Part shown: piece after piece, positions 11,166-24,211 of the stretch | How positions within the stretch are numbered: position 1 is the first letter of the stretch | How the letters are laid out: each line of letters begins with the position of its first letter | DNA from: Klebsiella electrica | Lineage (GTDB): Bacteria; Pseudomonadota; Gammaproteobacteria; Enterobacterales; Enterobacteriaceae | Assembly: GCF_006711645.1 (NCBI RefSeq) | Contig: NZ_CP041247.1 | Span: 1,612,001 to 1,676,000, forward strand | Length of the DNA stretch: 64,000 nucleotides | Direction of reading: 5' to 3' | The notes under the pieces: model-generated | The model's database searches: none | Seen by the model: only the letters and a program-made list of their open reading frames with translations | Told to the model about the DNA's origin: nothing | Translations under genes and position numbers: made by a program

Positions 11166-11222
11166 TGCCGAACGGCAAATAAAATAAAAAGCGTTCTTAA
11201 TGTAAATGCGATAGCCATCACA
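11166..11222. promoter_or_regulatory. Divergent control region of the AraC and xyloside genes with a CRP-like site
   Basis: Between the divergent genes, TGCGATAGCCATCACA (11207-11222) matches CRP (TGCGA-N6-TCACA). A short palindrome, TGCCGAACGGCA (11166-11177), is a possible AraC-protein site. The surrounding DNA is AT-rich, as expected for two promoters. Confidence 0.5.
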
Positions 11223-11338
11223 GGGCAGGTTCACTTTTATTATATAGCTATCCTCTCTTTATACATATTGAAGAAGCCGATGGGCCTACAATGGCCTTGT
11301 CAGCAGCAACAACCTTTCCTTGTATGGGGTTATCGTCA

Positions 11339-12679
11339 ATGAACAAAATAATGCCATTAAACTGGTATCAGAAAATGGGTTATGGACTTGGAGACACCGC
11401 CTGTAATTTGGTCTGGTCATCCATCATGTTATTTATGGCCTATTTTTATACGGATATATTTGGTTTGTCACCGGCGCATATGGGGACCATGTTTTTAGCC
11501 GTCCGGGTAATTGATGCCTTTTTTGATGTGGGGATCGGCGCAGTGACGGACCGCACGCGGACCAAATATGGTCAATTTCGCCCTTATTTACTGTGGTTCG
11601 CCATTCCTTTTGGCGTAATGTGCATGTTGACCTTTTATACGCCAGATTTTTCCTATACCGGCAAGCTGATTTACGCCTACGTTTCTTATACCCTGCTCTC
11701 GCTGTTATATAGTGCTATTAATGTTCCCTATTGCGCGATGATTAACAATATCAGCCAGAGCTCCGTCGAACGGGTGTCGTTGCAATCGTGGCGCTTCGCC
11801 ATGAGCTCCGCCGGCGGGCTATTAGTCTCCGTGGCCGCGCTTCCTGCGGTGGCGTGGTTGGGGAAAGGGAATATCCAGCACGGCTATTTTTATGCCATGG
11901 TGCTGATTAGTAGCCTGGGTATTATGTTGTTTTACCTTTGTTTCTTCCTGACCAAAGAGACCGCGATCGCGGCAATCGATGCCAATCGCGGGAGTCTGTT
12001 GCAGGATCTGCGTATATTATTGAAAAACCGCGACTGGCGTATTCTCTTTACGCTCAACGTCGTCAATCTGGTGGCGGTTATCTTTAAAATGGGGATCATT
12101 ATTTACTTCTGTAATTATGTTCTGCGACGCAGCGATCTAAGCAGCATGATGATCACCGTATCCATTATTTCTGGGTTAGCCGGGACAATTTTATCGGTCT
12201 ATATTTTCCGTGGTATGGATAAAGTCCGGGGATTTAAGCTGGCGATGTTGCTTGAAGCGATATTACTTGCGCTGCTCTATGTCTTTGCCCAGTCGTCGCT
12301 AATCATTATTTTTGCCTTTATTATTGTGATTAATTTTATTCAACTGGCGGCCACACCGTTGCAATGGGCGATGCTCTCGGATGTCGTCGATGCAATTGAA
12401 AGAGATACCGGTAAGAAAATGAGCGGTATCGTTTTTTCCACCAATCTTTTTGCCATCAAATTAGGTATTGCAATCGGCGGCGCGCTAATGGGCTGGCTAT
12501 TGTCATGGAGTGGTTATATCGGTGGCGCGGCGCAGCAACCGCCGATGGCCATTCTGACGATTAAACTTATTTTTACCGTATTACCGGCGGTTCTGGTGCT
12601 GGCGCTGGTGATCATTATGCGCCGTTATTCTTTATCCGATCGGTCGCTGGCGATGGTGGAAAAAACCAGTACGTTATAA
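11339..12679 (+). CDS. GPH-family sugar:cation symporter, XynT/YagG-like xyloside transporter
   Basis: A 446-residue, 12-segment transporter of the glycoside-pentoside-hexuronide (GPH) family. GYGLGDTACNLVW, the DRTRTKYGQFRPYLLW loop and WAMLSDVVDAIERDTGKKMSGIVFS-type segments are all family features. It most resembles E. coli YagG (XynT), which is paired with a beta-xylosidase. I start it at MNKIMPLNW (11339, with GGGG about 9 bases upstream); in-frame ATGs at 11291 and 11324 would add non-conserved residues. It probably imports xylobiose or another xyloside with H+ or Na+ for the next gene. Confidence 0.87.
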   Translation: MNKIMPLNWYQKMGYGLGDTACNLVWSSIMLFMAYFYTDIFGLSPAHMGTMFLAVRVIDAFFDVGIGAVTDRTRTKYGQFRPYLLWFAIPFGVMCMLTFYTPDFSYTGKLIYAYVSYTLLSLLYSAINVPYCAMINNISQSSVERVSLQSWRFAMSSAGGLLVSVAALPAVAWLGKGNIQHGYFYAMVLISSLGIMLFYLCFFLTKETAIAAIDANRGSLLQDLRILLKNRDWRILFTLNVVNLVAVIFKMGIIIYFCNYVLRRSDLSSMMITVSIISGLAGTILSVYIFRGMDKVRGFKLAMLLEAILLALLYVFAQSSLIIIFAFIIVINFIQLAATPLQWAMLSDVVDAIERDTGKKMSGIVFSTNLFAIKLGIAIGGALMGWLLSWSGYIGGAAQQPPMAILTIKLIFTVLPAVLVLALVIIMRRYSLSDRSLAMVEKTSTL

Positions 12680-12698
12680 TTTAAAAAGGACGTGGTTA

Positions 12699-14378
12699 AT
12701 GATTAAAAATCCAGTATTACGTGGTTTTAATCCTGATCCGGCAATCTGTCGGCGGGGCGATGACTATTATATTGCCGTTTCGTCATTCGAGTGGTTTCCC
12801 GGCATTCCGGTCTATCATTCCACCGACTTAGAGAACTGGACGTTATGCGCCCATGTGCTCAACGATCCACACACGCTGGATCTGCGCAAACTGCGCTCCG
12901 CCAAGGGTATCTGGGCACCCTGTCTGACCTGGTGTGAAGCCGACCAGCTCTTTTACGTGGTGTACGGCATCATGAACGCTATGAATGGCCGCTATTTTGA
13001 TGTCGATAATTATCTGGTCAGCGCGGCGGACATTCGCGGTCCGTGGAGCGAGCCGGTCTACATCCACTCCGTGGGCTATGACGCCTCTGTTTTCCACGAC
13101 GACGACGGCAGAAAATGGATTGTCGCCGTCGACTGGGAGACCCGGGATGACTATACCGGGGCGATCTCCATCGTGGAGTACGATCCGCAGTCGAAAATGA
13201 CGATTGGCTATCCGCAGCGTATCTGGCAGGGGGTGTATGGCATGGCGGAAGGGGCGCATATCACCCGGCGCAATGGCTATTATTACATAATGTGCGCCGA
13301 GGGCGGCACTGGCTACGGCCACTGCGTAACCCTCGGACGGGCGCGGCATATTCTCGGCCCTTATGAAAAAGATCCGCACAGCCCGCTGCTAACCTCGGCG
13401 CGAGCGGAGGATTTGCAAAAGCCGGTACATATCGAGAAAACCTCGGCATCGGCGTTTGATAAAGATTATCTGCGGCGGCAGTGTTTTAACCCGGCGTCGG
13501 CGCTGCAAAAATCCGGTCACGCCAGCTATGTCGAAGATGACCATGGGAATGTCATTATGGCCCACCTGTGCGCCAGGCCGCTGCTTCCGGAACTGGCCTG
13601 TACGCTGGGGCGGGAGACCGCCATTCAAAAAATGCGCTGGACTGAGGAGGGGTGGCTGCGCCTGAGTGCGGGCGGCAACCTGGCGCAGGAATATGTCGGG
13701 CTGGGGCCATCGACCGCCGTTGATGAGCAGGCGGAGCGGGTTGAGCGAGTCGATTTTGCTGCGCAGGTATTGCCGCCTGGCTGGTACGCGCCGCGTATTC
13801 CGCCTGCGGACTTTACGCGCTATGCGCCCGAAGAAGGCGCTCTGATGCTACGCGGTCAGGAGTCGCTGTGTTCGGAGAACCGCGTCAGTCTGCTGGCGCG
13901 GAAGCTGACCTCGGTGTACGCCACGCTGACGGCATGCATGGATTTTCAACCCGAGGTGTTCCAGCACAGCGCCGGGCTGGTGCTGTACTACGACAATATG
14001 AACTATCTGTTCTTGCACAAAACCTTTGACGATCGGCTGCGGTGCTCGCGCTTTTATGTCATTCATGTCGATAACGGTCTGAAGCGGGAAGATCATCTGG
14101 GAACGGTGGCTGGCGTCGAGGGGCCGGTGTATCTGCGGCTGGCGATTGACGGCAAGTCGACGCGGTTTTTCTGGTCGCCAGACAATCAGACCTTTCATGC
14201 GATAGGTCAGACCTACAGCACCGCCTTGTTTTCCGATGAGTACAGCCGCTATGGCGAATTTACCGGCGCCTTTGTCGGGATTGGCTGCGTGGATTCCGCC
14301 TACCATCGGCGGCAGGCGGCGTTTTACTCGCTGGAATATCGCGCGTTTGAGCAGCGTTCGTTACCCCAACCGGAGTAA
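12699..14378 (+). CDS. GH43 beta-xylosidase (XynB/YagH-like)
   Basis: A 559-residue glycoside hydrolase of family 43 with no signal peptide, so cytoplasmic. The five-bladed propeller catalytic residues can be placed: Asp13 in GFNPDPAI (base), Asp128 in GYDAS (pKa modulator) and Glu184 in GMAEGAH (acid). A C-terminal beta-sandwich follows (about 330-559), as in YagH and SXA-type xylosidases. It should release xylose, possibly with alpha-arabinofuranosidase side activity, from imported xylo-oligosaccharides. It starts 20 bases after the transporter, with AAAAAGGA as ribosome site, in the same operon. Confidence 0.92.
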   Translation: MIKNPVLRGFNPDPAICRRGDDYYIAVSSFEWFPGIPVYHSTDLENWTLCAHVLNDPHTLDLRKLRSAKGIWAPCLTWCEADQLFYVVYGIMNAMNGRYFDVDNYLVSAADIRGPWSEPVYIHSVGYDASVFHDDDGRKWIVAVDWETRDDYTGAISIVEYDPQSKMTIGYPQRIWQGVYGMAEGAHITRRNGYYYIMCAEGGTGYGHCVTLGRARHILGPYEKDPHSPLLTSARAEDLQKPVHIEKTSASAFDKDYLRRQCFNPASALQKSGHASYVEDDHGNVIMAHLCARPLLPELACTLGRETAIQKMRWTEEGWLRLSAGGNLAQEYVGLGPSTAVDEQAERVERVDFAAQVLPPGWYAPRIPPADFTRYAPEEGALMLRGQESLCSENRVSLLARKLTSVYATLTACMDFQPEVFQHSAGLVLYYDNMNYLFLHKTFDDRLRCSRFYVIHVDNGLKREDHLGTVAGVEGPVYLRLAIDGKSTRFFWSPDNQTFHAIGQTYSTALFSDEYSRYGEFTGAFVGIGCVDSAYHRRQAAFYSLEYRAFEQRSLPQPE

Positions 14379-14462
14379 ATCAGTGGATTAGTCGCGATCC
14401 GTATCACGTTTTACTACTTCGCTGGTTGAGACGGCGGAAGAAATTGCTAGAGTGCGGGTGTT

Positions 14463-15376
<914 letters not shown>

Positions 15377-15395
15377 TTGCCCTTACCTGAAAACT

Positions 15396-18784
<3,389 letters not shown>

Positions 18785-18876
18785 TCACCGCCTGCGGTTC
18801 CGGTGGCCGGGAAAGCGCTAACCGCCACCCGAAGAGCGGCGGGCACAGCCGCTAAAATCGCGTCGTCACCCTGCTC

Positions 18877-18900
18877 AAGGCCCGGATAATCCCGGGCCTT
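18877..18900 (+). terminator. Hairpin downstream of the bgl operon
   Basis: AAGGCCCGG (18877-18885) pairs perfectly with CCGGGCCTT (18892-18900). There is only a short T tail, so termination strength is uncertain. It lies between the bgl operon and a convergent gene remnant. Confidence 0.5.
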
Positions 18901-18908
18901 TGCGCTGA

Positions 18909-19074
18909 TTATGTCGGCTTACGGGCATGCGGCACAAAGAGCATCGGCCACTCTTTTTCCTCATCCAGCCCCGGCTGAGCGGCGATGTGCTCCGTCGTCG
19001 AGCCCTTTTACCGGGCGGTCGAGAGTGGCATATCCTGCAAAAAATTCCGCATCGTCATAGATGTTCTGGCTCAT
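18909..19074 (-). pseudogene. Remnant of a class I SAM-dependent methyltransferase gene
   Basis: Reading the minus strand from an ATG at 19074 (GGAG upstream) gives MSQNIYDDAEFFAGYATLDR, then VKGLDDG, the N-terminus of a small SAM-dependent methyltransferase family seen in enterobacteria. After about 27 codons the frame shifts, and the next frame reads STTEHIAAQPGLDEEKEWPM, then LFVPHARKPT and a stop, the C-terminus of the same family. Some 180 codons of the core, including the SAM-binding DLGCG region, are missing. An internal deletion that removed the centre and broke the frame explains this. No product is expected. Confidence 0.75.
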
Positions 19075-19197
19075 TATCACTCCATGAATTATTTGTTTAT
19101 TTTTAATTATCTGAGCATTTAGTCACACACTTTACTAAACGGCTTAATTCCATTTAATTTAGTATAACCAACCTTGTTGAGTTACCTGACCTGTCTG

Positions 19198-20643
19198 ATG
19201 AATCTTACTCTGAGAAAACGCGTATTGGCTGGGTTCCCCCTGGTCATCGTTCTGGCTGGCTGCGCGCCGTCCCATGATATTGGCCATCCGCCTGCGCAGC
19301 AGACACCGGCCTCTCATGTGTCAATGGATCTGCCCGCGGCGGTTAAAAATGGCTGGCCGCAAAGCAACTGGTGGCAGGATTACCACGACCCGCAGTTGAA
19401 TAGCCTGATTCAGCGCGCGCTGGCGAATGCGCCGGATATGCAGATTGCCGCTCAGCGCATCAGGCTGGCGGAAGCACAGGCACGAATGTCGCAAGCCAGT
19501 CTTGGGCCGGAGATGGATTTCTCCGCCGATGTTGAACGGCAGAAAATGTCGGCGGAGGGGCTGACGGGGCCGTTTGCCACGGACAGCGGCGGCAATACCG
19601 GGCCCTGGTACACCAACGGCACCTTTGGCCTGACGGCGGGCTGGGATCTGGATCTGTGGGGGAAAAACCGGGCGCTGGTGAAAGCCCGTATTGGTGAACT
19701 CAAAGCGCAAGTGGCGGAAGAGGCGCAAACCCGCGAACTGCTGGTCAGCAGCGTGGCGCGACTCTACTGGCAGTGGCAGACCGAGGCCGCGGTGAAAACC
19801 GTGCTCCAGCAGGTGAAAAGCGAACAAAATAATATTGTCAGCGTAGACCAGTCGCTGTATCAGCGCGGGATCACCAACTCGGCCGCAGGAGCGGAAAACA
19901 ACATCAATGTCAGTAAAACCGACCAGCAGCTGGCGGACGCTGCGGGCAACATGAAAGAGATCGAAGCACGTCTGATGGCGCTGACCAACAGCCAGAGCCA
20001 GGCGCTGAATCTGCATCCGGTTAATCTTCCGCCGGTGAGCGCGCAGATGCCGACGGTGTTGGGGTATGAACTGCTGGCGCGTCGCCCGGATCTGCAGGTG
20101 GCCCACTGGTATATCGAGGCCTCGCTGAGCGAGGTCGATGCGGCGAAAGCGGCGTTCTATCCGGACATCAATCTGATGGCCTTCCTGCAGCAGGATGCGC
20201 TGCACTTAAGCGATCTGTTCCGTCACTCCGCGCAGCAGATGGGGCTGTCCGCCGGGTTGACGCTGCCTGTTTTCGATAGCGGCAGGCTGAACGCCAACCT
20301 CGATATTGCCAGCGCGCAGAATAATCTGTCGGTGGCAAAATATAACAAAGCGGTTGTTGACGCGGTGAACCAGGTAGCGAAGAGCGCAAGCCAGGTTGAG
20401 ACCTTGATGGAGAAGAACCAGCGGCAGCAACAGGTTGAAAAGGATGCGCAGCGGACGGTGAATCTGGCGGAGGCCCGCAGGAACGCCGGGATCCTTCCTG
20501 GGTCGCGTGTCAGTATGGCCAGGCTGCCTGCGCTCCAGGAGCGCATTACCGCGCTGCGCCTGCGTGGCCAGTGGCTGGATGCCAGTATTCAGCTGACCTC
20601 AGCGCTGGGCGGCGGCTACCACCAGACCACCGGGTCGGATTAA
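19198..20643 (+). CDS. mdtQ: RND-type outer-membrane efflux lipoprotein MdtQ
   Basis: A 481-residue TolC-like outer-membrane factor of the NodT/OprM class. The signal peptide ends in the lipobox LAGC, and two outer-membrane efflux repeats follow. YTNGTFGLTAGWDLDLWGKN and AAFYPDINLMAFLQQDALHL are family signatures. It matches E. coli MdtQ (YohG), which is disrupted in K-12 but intact here. No periplasmic adaptor or RND pump gene is next to it, so its partners must be elsewhere. Start chosen at ATG 19198; the ribosome site is weak and an upstream TTG exists. Confidence 0.9.
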   Translation: MNLTLRKRVLAGFPLVIVLAGCAPSHDIGHPPAQQTPASHVSMDLPAAVKNGWPQSNWWQDYHDPQLNSLIQRALANAPDMQIAAQRIRLAEAQARMSQASLGPEMDFSADVERQKMSAEGLTGPFATDSGGNTGPWYTNGTFGLTAGWDLDLWGKNRALVKARIGELKAQVAEEAQTRELLVSSVARLYWQWQTEAAVKTVLQQVKSEQNNIVSVDQSLYQRGITNSAAGAENNINVSKTDQQLADAAGNMKEIEARLMALTNSQSQALNLHPVNLPPVSAQMPTVLGYELLARRPDLQVAHWYIEASLSEVDAAKAAFYPDINLMAFLQQDALHLSDLFRHSAQQMGLSAGLTLPVFDSGRLNANLDIASAQNNLSVAKYNKAVVDAVNQVAKSASQVETLMEKNQRQQQVEKDAQRTVNLAEARRNAGILPGSRVSMARLPALQERITALRLRGQWLDASIQLTSALGGGYHQTTGSD

Positions 20644-20698
20644 CGCCTGGCAAGGCACCTTCTGCGCGACCGGGCCTCCCGGCCGCGCCGGTTCGTCG

Positions 20699-21268
20699 CT
20701 ACTCTTTCTTTCTCGCCTCGCGGCGCCGGAACCACCATCGTGCGGCCACCACCAGCGCGACCGCCAGAACAAGCCAGATCCCGTGCTTCAGATGCGCATC
20801 AAGATGATGCAGCCACGGTCCAATGGCTTCCCCGCCCAGATAGCCCAGCGTGGTAAATAACAGCGCCCACACCAGCGCGCCGAGCACATTCAGCGGCAGG
20901 AATACTTTTGGCGGCAGACGGCTGGCGCCGATCAATAATGGCCCGATCACCCGGAAACCGTACATAAAACGGGTCCCAATCACAAACAGATAGGGGCGGC
21001 GCTGAATCATGCGCTGTGCCTTGCGTATCCGCGCCTGATGGTGGGAAAAGCGTTTCAGCAGCTTGCCGCCAAAGCGTCGACCCAGAAGGTACAGCAGCTG
21101 ATCGCCAATCATTCCGCCCAGGGCAACCGAGATAACGACCAGGGGAAATTTTAATAAGCCCTGATGCGCGGCCACGCCGCCCAGCAGGGTGATGGTCTCA
21201 CCTTCCGCTATGCTGCCAATCACCAGCGCAGCGTAGCCATAATGGGAAATCAAATTATTGATATCCAT
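20699..21268 (-). CDS. yohD: DedA-family inner-membrane protein YohD
   Basis: A 189-residue DedA (SNARE-associated/VTT domain) membrane protein. It has the family G-E-T region (GSIAEGETITLLGGVAA) and the FMYGFRVIGP motif with the conserved arginine, then a basic C-terminus. DedA proteins are linked to polyprenyl-phosphate or phospholipid recycling and membrane homeostasis. The particular role of YohD is unknown. It converges with mdtQ and is divergent from yohC. The E. coli yohF gene that separates it from mdtQ is absent. Confidence 0.92.
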   Translation of the reverse strand: MDINNLISHYGYAALVIGSIAEGETITLLGGVAAHQGLLKFPLVVISVALGGMIGDQLLYLLGRRFGGKLLKRFSHHQARIRKAQRMIQRRPYLFVIGTRFMYGFRVIGPLLIGASRLPPKVFLPLNVLGALVWALLFTTLGYLGGEAIGPWLHHLDAHLKHGIWLVLAVALVVAARWWFRRREARKKE

Positions 21269-21647
21269 GAAAAAATAAACTCCCTTACCCTTGTGCTTCC
21301 GCCGCGTGTCTGGCGGCTAATCGTGCCGGTCAGGCAACGTGAAGAATCAACGGGATCAATCATTAATGGGTTAATCATACACCCTGGGGCTTAAAACCAC
21401 GTTAACCGCCTGTCTGATTAAGACTATTTTGCTTGTCATTTGAACCCGTCAGCGCTCACCAGGCGTTATTCGGGAACGTCCTTCAGGGCGGGCAGAAGAG
21501 GTGTACGCTCCGGTTTCGCCACCCTGTCGCCAATCACGCCTGGCAGGACAGGCTGTGAGCGCATTTTTATTGCTGTACATAAAATAATCTCTGAGGGTGA
21601 ATTATACTTGGATCAGTGCTGTACCAGGCCGTGACAAGGGGGACGCT
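21269..21647. other. Gap between yohD and yohC containing a long-range inverted repeat
   Basis: I see no coding gene in this 379-base gap. GCGCTCAC plus CAGGCGT (21452-21466) can pair with ACGCCTG (21536-21542) and GTGAGCGC (21555-21562), followed by ATTTTTATT. An inner CAGGG/CCCTG pair is possible. This resembles a folded RNA ending in a U-rich tail on the + strand, upstream of yohC. Confidence 0.4.
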
Positions 21648-22235
21648 ATGAACCATGTCTGGGGACTATTCTCTCATCCGAATCAAGAGATGAGCGTTAT
21701 CAAGAGCGAAAACGAGACCATTTCGCATCACTATACGCACCATGTGCTGGTCATGGCAGCGGTTCCGGTTATCTGCGCCTTTATTGGCACCACGCAGCTT
21801 GGCTGGAACTTTGGCGATGGCACCGTGGTAAAACTTTCACTGTTTACCGGTCTGGCGCTGGCGGTGGTGTTCTACGCCGTGATGCTGGGCGGGGTAGCGG
21901 TGATGGGGAGGATTATCTGGTGGATGGCCAGAAACTACCCGCAGCGGCCATCGCTTAAACGCTGCATGGTGTTTGCCGGGTACGTCGCCACGCCGCTGTT
22001 TCTCAGCGGGCTGGTTGCGCTTTATCCGCTGGTCTGGCTGTGCGCGCTGGTGGGGACGATCGCGCTGTTTTACACCGGCTACCTGCTGTATCTCGGTATC
22101 CCGACCTTCCTGAGCATCAATAAAGAAGAGGGACTCAGTTTTGCCAGTTCCACCCTCGCCATCGGGGTGCTGGTGCTTGAAGTCCTGCTGGCGATAACCG
22201 TGATTCTCTGGGGATACGGCTACCGACTGTTTTAA
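21648..22235 (+). CDS. yohC: Yip1-family inner-membrane protein YohC
   Basis: A 195-residue membrane protein with about five hydrophobic segments, identical in length to E. coli YohC. It begins MNHVWGLFSHPNQEM after a strong ribosome site (AAGGGGGA). ETISHHYTHHVL and MVFAGYVATPLFLSGL are family landmarks. It belongs to the YIP1 domain group; its function is not known. Confidence 0.92.
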   Translation: MNHVWGLFSHPNQEMSVIKSENETISHHYTHHVLVMAAVPVICAFIGTTQLGWNFGDGTVVKLSLFTGLALAVVFYAVMLGGVAVMGRIIWWMARNYPQRPSLKRCMVFAGYVATPLFLSGLVALYPLVWLCALVGTIALFYTGYLLYLGIPTFLSINKEEGLSFASSTLAIGVLVLEVLLAITVILWGYGYRLF

Positions 22236-22284
22236 TGCCGTTGCGCCAGGCGACCGTCGCCTGAATCGTTTGATGAGTAAATAT

Positions 22285-22318
22285 ATTGCCGGCATGAATG
22301 GATATTTATGCCGGCAAT
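22285..22318. repeat. Inverted repeat downstream of yohC
   Basis: ATTGCCGGCAT (22285-22295) and ATGCCGGCAAT (22308-22318) are perfect 11-bp arms with a 12-base loop. A second compact hairpin, CAGGCGAC/GTCGCCTG, lies at 22247-22263. Neither has a clear T run. Both probably mark the 3' end of the yohC message. Confidence 0.55.
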
Positions 22319-22453
22319 GCAGCATTTGTTCACGATTCTTATTAGTCAGCCAGCATTCTGCCGGGGTATGATAGGGTTTGCCAGCGTTGCCTGTTTCCCC
22401 GGCCACGCAGCGTACGTTTATAACGTGCAAGAATACTTTTCAGAATGCTCACG

Positions 22454-23401
22454 ATGCCGAAATTTCGAGTTTCTTTGCTCAGCCTGACCTTGCTTCTGGC
22501 TGTGCCTTTTGCGCCCCAGGCGCTAGCAAAAACCCCCGTGGCCGCGACGGCCCTACAGCCGGAAATTGCTTCCGGCAGCGCGATGATCGTTGATCTTGCG
22601 AGCAAAAAGATTATTTACCAGAGCCAGCCGGATCTGGTTCGCCCCATTGCGTCGATCACCAAAGTGATGACGGCGATGGTGGTTCTGGATGCGCATCTGC
22701 CGTTAGACGAGATGCTCACCGTTGATATCAGCCACACGCCGGAGATGAAAGGCATCTATTCACGCGTGCGTCTGAACAGCCAAATCAGCCGCCGCAATAT
22801 GCTGCTGCTGGCGCTGATGTCTTCCGAAAATCGCGCCGCCGCGAGCCTGGCTCACCATTATCCTGGCGGCTATGACGCCTTTATTCGCGCCATGAACGCC
22901 AAGGCTCAGGCGCTGGGCATGACCCATACGCGCTACGTTGAACCGACGGGCCTGTCGATTCACAACGTATCGACCGCGCGCGACCTGACGAAGCTGCTGA
23001 TGGCCACCGAGCAATATCCGCTGATCGGCCAGCTGAGCACCACCAAAGAAGACACCGCCACCTTCGCCCATCCGGCCTATACGCTGCCGTTTCGCAATAC
23101 CAACCACCTGGTCTATCGGGATAACTGGAATATCCAGCTGACCAAAACCGGGTTTACGAATGCTGCGGGCCATTGCCTGGTGATGAGAACGGTGATTAAT
23201 CAGCGCCCGGTGGCGCTGGTGGTGATGGATGCATTCGGGAAATATACTCACTTTGCCGACGCCAGCCGTCTGCGTACGTGGGTTGAAACCGGGAAGGTGA
23301 TGCCGGTTCCAGCGTCCGCGCTGAGCTATAAAAAGCAGCGTGAAGCGCAAATGGCGGATGCGATGCTCAAAGGCGGCACGCAGACCGCGCAGAACGATTA
23401 A
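22454..23401 (+). CDS. pbpG: D-alanyl-D-alanine endopeptidase PBP7
   Basis: A low-molecular-weight penicillin-binding protein of 315 residues from MPKFRVSL; an ATG three codons upstream at 22445 is an alternative start. The signal peptide ends at QALA|K (about residue 25). Catalytic motifs: SITK (Ser67-Lys70), SEN (124-126) and KTG (231-233). PbpG cleaves D-Ala-meso-DAP cross-links in the periplasm and contributes to cell-wall remodelling with PBP4. It is monocistronic and followed by a REP-like hairpin. Confidence 0.95.
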   Translation: MPKFRVSLLSLTLLLAVPFAPQALAKTPVAATALQPEIASGSAMIVDLASKKIIYQSQPDLVRPIASITKVMTAMVVLDAHLPLDEMLTVDISHTPEMKGIYSRVRLNSQISRRNMLLLALMSSENRAAASLAHHYPGGYDAFIRAMNAKAQALGMTHTRYVEPTGLSIHNVSTARDLTKLLMATEQYPLIGQLSTTKEDTATFAHPAYTLPFRNTNHLVYRDNWNIQLTKTGFTNAAGHCLVMRTVINQRPVALVVMDAFGKYTHFADASRLRTWVETGKVMPVPASALSYKKQREAQMADAMLKGGTQTAQND

Positions 23402-23434
23402 TTTTTCCCCGGCTTCCCCCGACTTCCCGACTTC

Positions 23435-23555
23435 CCCCGGCTCGCGGCGCGTTGCGCCTTAGCCGGGCTACAGAACTGCGCAAGGGTAGCGCCTAGCCGG
23501 GCTACAGAACTGCGCATGGGTAGCCCGGCTAAGGCGTTTACGCCGCGAGCCGGGG
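23435..23555. repeat. REP/BIME-like extragenic palindrome after pbpG
   Basis: A 15-bp perfect arm pair (23435-23449 with 23541-23555) encloses a second pair, GCCTTAGCCGGGCTA against TAGCCCGGCTAAGGC. A direct repeat TAGCCGGGCTACAGAACTGC lies inside. This is the Klebsiella-style bacterial interspersed element between pbpG and the convergent acetyltransferase gene; related copies lie at 36421-36702. Confidence 0.85.
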
Positions 23556-23571
23556 ATTTCGCAGCCTGATA

Positions 23572-24126
23572 TCACTCCGGCAGCGTCCAGTCGCCATCGC
23601 CGAGCGGGCGCTGCATAATCAAGGTATCCCGCCAGTCGCCCATTTTGTAACCGACGCTGCGCAGTTGGCCCGCCACGCTAAAACCAAATTTCTTATGTAT
23701 AGCAATCGACCCGACGTTACTGTGTCCGTCGCCGATAATCGCCAGCATTTGTCGCCACGGACCCTGCTCGCACTTTTCAATCAGGCGAGAGAGCAGGGCG
23801 CTACCGATGCCGCGTCCGCCCATGCCGGACTCGACATAAATCGACTCTTCAAGCGTGTAGCGATAGGCGGGGCGAGGACGGTAAAACGTCGCGTAGCAGT
23901 AGCCGACAATCGTGCCGCGCCACAGCGCCACCAGCCAGGGCAGCCCGTTGTCGCGCACGGTTTTGATCCGCTGGCGCATTTCGTCGACGGTGGGGGGAAT
24001 ATCTTCAAAGGAGGCGCGCCCGTTCAGCACGTGCCAGACATACAGCGCCGCGATGGCGTGCGCGTCATCGGGCAGAGCTTCGCGGATCTCTAATTCAGCG
24101 CCGTGCAACATATCCGCTTCGGACAT
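23572..24126 (-). CDS. GNAT-family N-acetyltransferase (phosphinothricin acetyltransferase-like)
   Basis: A 184-residue acetyltransferase. The acetyl-CoA loop GMGGRGIGSALLSRL fits the Q/R-x-x-G-x-G/A motif, and SFEDIPPTVDEMRQRI plus HKKFGFSVAGQLRSVGYK-type segments place it near the PAT/MddA group acting on small amino compounds such as phosphinothricin or methionine sulfoximine. The substrate is not known. It lies downstream of dld on the same strand, separated by a GCCGGAGA/TCTCCGGC hairpin (24150-24171), and is not part of the E. coli order. Confidence 0.82.
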   Translation of the reverse strand: MSEADMLHGAELEIREALPDDAHAIAALYVWHVLNGRASFEDIPPTVDEMRQRIKTVRDNGLPWLVALWRGTIVGYCYATFYRPRPAYRYTLEESIYVESGMGGRGIGSALLSRLIEKCEQGPWRQMLAIIGDGHSNVGSIAIHKKFGFSVAGQLRSVGYKMGDWRDTLIMQRPLGDGDWTLPE

Positions 24127-24211
24127 GACGGGACTCCTTAACCAGGTTTGCCGGAGAGGCGTTTCTCCGGCGTGCAGCGTAATACAGAATCCCGTCGCTC
24201 GTCATCCCTGA

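Noticed and set aside
23435..23555. Repeated segments that might suggest a short CRISPR array
   Set aside because: Copies are palindromic REP/BIME-type units without regular spacers of 30-40 bases, and no cas gene is present.
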